A stretch of DNA of 34,709 nt from an uncultured Lachnospiraceae bacterium (GTDB lineage Bacteria > Bacillota > Clostridia > Lachnospirales > Lachnospiraceae): NCBI GenBank assembly GCA_910586025.1, contig CAJUIO010000008.1:1-34709 (forward strand), given 5' to 3'. Below, piece after piece: positions 33,160-34,709 of the stretch. Under the pieces are notes generated by a model. The model saw only the letters and a list, made by a program, of their open reading frames with translations. It searched no databases and was not told where the DNA came from. Each line of letters begins with the position of its first letter. The stretch's first letter is position 1. The position numbers and the translations under genes are program-made.

Positions 33160-33933
33160 CTACCATATCTTCCATGGAGCTTCCCCCTTTTCCCAGAGTG
33201 TCTCCAGATGACTCCGATCATGTATATTATCCATGGGGGACCAGAACCCGTCGTGACGGTAGGCCATCATCTCTCCTTCCGAAGCCAGCCTCTCAAAAGG
33301 TGCGTCCTCCAGCATTGTCCTTCCGTCTCCCAGATAATCGAATATATTTCTGTTCAGAACCATAAATCCCGCATTCACCCAGGACTGGTCCTTTCTCGCC
33401 TTCTCCTTGAAGCTCTCCACGCATCCCTTCTCGTCAATCTTAATGGCGCCGAAGCGCCCCTCCGGCCTGGTGGTCGTAATCGTGGCCGTCCTGCCATGAG
33501 AATGGTGAAAGTCCAGAAGCCTTTGAATATTCACATCTCCCACTCCGTCTCCGTATGTCAGCAGAAATTCCGGATCCCCGCCGATATATTCCCTGATCCG
33601 CATCAGCCGGCCTGATGTCAGCGTCAGATGTCCCGTGTTGGCAAGGGTCACCTGCCAGGGCTCCGTGGCGCTGCCGTGATCCGTGCACACCCCGTGCGCA
33701 AGGTCAAAGGTGGTATCAGTCTCATACAGATGGTAGTGAATGAAGTACTCCTTGATCATGTGCCCCTTGTAGCCGCAGCAGATGATAAACTCCTGAAAGC
33801 CCCAGGCGGAATATATTTTCATGATATGCCACAAAATCGGCCTGCCCCCGATCTCAACCATGGGCTTGGGCTTTATGTCGGTCTCCTCGCTGAGCCTGCT
33901 GCCAAGACCGCCAGCCAAAATAACTACCTTCAT
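33160..33933 (-). CDS. rfbF: Glucose-1-phosphate cytidylyltransferase
   Basis: 257 residues, the full family length. The N-terminus has the intact signature AGGLGSRLSEET (Gly8, Gly9, Gly11, Arg13), KPKPMVEIGGRPILWHIMK with Lys23, and TYGDGV with metal-binding Asp129. HDGFWSPMDN near the end is typical of RfbF. It joins CTP and glucose-1-phosphate to CDP-glucose, the substrate of RfbG. AAAGGAATT precedes the ATG. It lies 8 bases after a second, atypical nucleotidyltransferase gene. Order rfbF-rfbH-rfbG differs from the Salmonella order but gives the same enzyme set, without rfbI. Confidence 0.95.
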   Translation of the reverse strand: MKVVILAGGLGSRLSEETDIKPKPMVEIGGRPILWHIMKIYSAWGFQEFIICCGYKGHMIKEYFIHYHLYETDTTFDLAHGVCTDHGSATEPWQVTLANTGHLTLTSGRLMRIREYIGGDPEFLLTYGDGVGDVNIQRLLDFHHSHGRTATITTTRPEGRFGAIKIDEKGCVESFKEKARKDQSWVNAGFMVLNRNIFDYLGDGRTMLEDAPFERLASEGEMMAYRHDGFWSPMDNIHDRSHLETLWEKGEAPWKIW

Positions 33934-33941
33934 AATTCCTT

Positions 33942-34709
33942 TTATCCTTCCTGCCAGGATTTCCAGGGCGCTTCTCCCGCATTCCAGAGGTTCTGCATCT
34001 GTTCGAAATCCCTCTTTGTCTCCACCGGGCTCCAGAAGCCCTCGTGGCGGTAAGTGTCAATCTGGCTTCTCTGAACAAGCCGCTCCAGAAACTGGTTTTC
34101 CAGACTGTAGTTTCCTGTCATGAAATTAAAGGCGCTTTTGTCCAGGACATAGGTGCCCGTATTGGTCCACGCCTCCTGGCTTAACGCCTTGCGTTTTCCC
34201 AGATAATTTCCCGACTGATCGAGAGCAAGCAGGCTGTGTCTTCCGCTTGGCCTTGCCACCACCATGGTGGCAAGCTTCCCCTGCCTTCTGTGATACTCGA
34301 TCACATCATTAACGTCAATATCATCCAGACAGTCGCCATACGTGACGATGAAGGAATCACCGTCAATATACCGCTCCACCTGACTCACCCTCTGCCCGGT
34401 GGCTGAATAAAGCCCCGTATCCACCACGGTAACCTTCCAGTCCTCGGAGATATTTTTGTGGATCCTGATGCTGTTGGTCCGCAGATCCACCGTGATATCC
34501 GACTGATAGATATAGAAGTCTCTGAAATAATCTTTGATCACATTGATCTTAAATCCGGCGCAGATTACAAACTCATGGAAGCCCTGAGCGGCATATTTCT
34601 TCATAATATGCCATAAAATGGGCTTCTCTCCTATTTTTACCATAGGTTTTGGCAGCTTTTCCCTCTCATCCGTGAGAGTGCTGGGCATCCCGCCGGCCAA
34701 AATAACCAC
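33942..34709 (-). CDS. RfbF-like sugar nucleotidyltransferase with altered signature (5' end cut)
   Basis: 255 visible residues; the frame is open at the window edge and starts at VVILAGG, so probably only one or two codons are missing. It is clearly related to RfbF: KPMVKIGEKPILWHIMKKY, YGDCLDD (metal Asp kept), RHEGFWSPVETK and a matching C-terminus GEAPWKSW. The signature loop reads AGGMPSTLTDE instead of AGGLGSRL, so the third glycine and the arginine that grip the triphosphate are both replaced. The lysine of the PKPM motif is kept. It may use a different nucleotide or sugar, or may be non-catalytic. I recall similar AGGMPST proteins in other Firmicute sugar loci, so this is a conserved subfamily rather than decay. 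Confidence 0.85.
   Translation of the reverse strand: MVILAGGMPSTLTDEREKLPKPMVKIGEKPILWHIMKKYAAQGFHEFVICAGFKINVIKDYFRDFYIYQSDITVDLRTNSIRIHKNISEDWKVTVVDTGLYSATGQRVSQVERYIDGDSFIVTYGDCLDDIDVNDVIEYHRRQGKLATMVVARPSGRHSLLALDQSGNYLGKRKALSQEAWTNTGTYVLDKSAFNFMTGNYSLENQFLERLVQRSQIDTYRHEGFWSPVETKRDFEQMQNLWNAGEAPWKSWQEG

Noticed and set aside
32276..33211. 311-codon plus-strand frame opposite rfbH
   Set aside because: rfbH on the minus strand has all catalytic and cluster residues. The plus frame has no domain and starts without a ribosome binding site. The frames at 26967-27905 and 24500-25336 are rejected on the same grounds.
1..34709. CRISPR arrays, tRNA or rRNA genes, transposases, toxin-antitoxin or phage-defence genes
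   Set aside because: Gene-free gaps are all below 300 bases and none holds regular repeats or a cloverleaf pattern by eye. No protein shows transposase, Cas or defence motifs. A tRNAscan and CRISPR-finder run would settle it.

Overview
The window looks like the chromosome of a gut-type Clostridia species, most likely Lachnospiraceae. The support is moderate GC with strong AGGAGG-type ribosome binding sites, TTGACN-17-TATAAT-like promoters, lipoprotein-type solute-binding proteins and a CUT1 sugar importer with no ATPase of its own. This is inference from style and gene content; no marker gene is present. No tRNA, rRNA, CRISPR array or insertion sequence was seen. Coding density is very high and all genes but one lie on the minus strand.

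Reading right to left (the direction of most transcription): (1) 34709-29767 is a nucleotide-sugar operon. It holds an atypical RfbF-like nucleotidyltransferase (cut by the window edge), rfbF, rfbH, rfbG and an rmlD-type reductase. Together they give CDP-glucose, CDP-4-keto-6-deoxyglucose and a 3-deoxygenated product, plus a final 4-keto reductase. (2) 28818-29753 is the only plus-strand gene, a GtrB/DPM-like polyprenyl-phosphate glycosyltransferase that converges on rmlD over a shared terminator. (3) 28646-18572 is a self-contained catabolic island. It holds a type-B carboxylesterase, a GH51 arabinofuranosidase, two ABC permeases, a solute-binding lipoprotein and a GH120-like beta-helix glycosidase. 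Import plus three cytoplasmic enzymes fits uptake and trimming of acylated, arabinose-decorated xylo-oligosaccharides. (4) 18372-14546 holds a UDP-glucuronate 4-epimerase-like enzyme, a polytopic GT-C-like membrane protein and an SGNH/GDSL lipoprotein. (5) 14374-1074 is one long tightly packed operon behind a recognisable promoter. It holds a GT-C-like membrane protein, an FAD oxidoreductase, two GT2 enzymes, a DegT-type sugar aminotransferase and a DUF6056-like membrane protein. Its end is two consecutive copies of a three-gene module (CotH kinase, VTC/polyphosphate-polymerase domain, DUF4956 membrane protein). (6) 986-1 is a radical SAM/SPASM gene with its own promoter.

The best candidate for an under-described system is the tandem CotH-VTC-DUF4956 module inside a surface-glycan operon. 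It combines a cytoplasmic polyphosphate-polymerase-like domain, a small membrane protein and a membrane-anchored kinase-fold protein predicted to face outward. A working idea (inference) is that VTC makes a phosphate polymer or phosphoryl donor, DUF4956 moves or gates it, and CotH uses it to modify surface protein or glycan where ATP is absent. Second-rank items are the 3,6-dideoxyhexose genes without a visible E3 reductase, the signature-altered nucleotidyltransferase paralogue, the cysteine cluster in the FAD enzyme, and several palindromes placed exactly on promoters.
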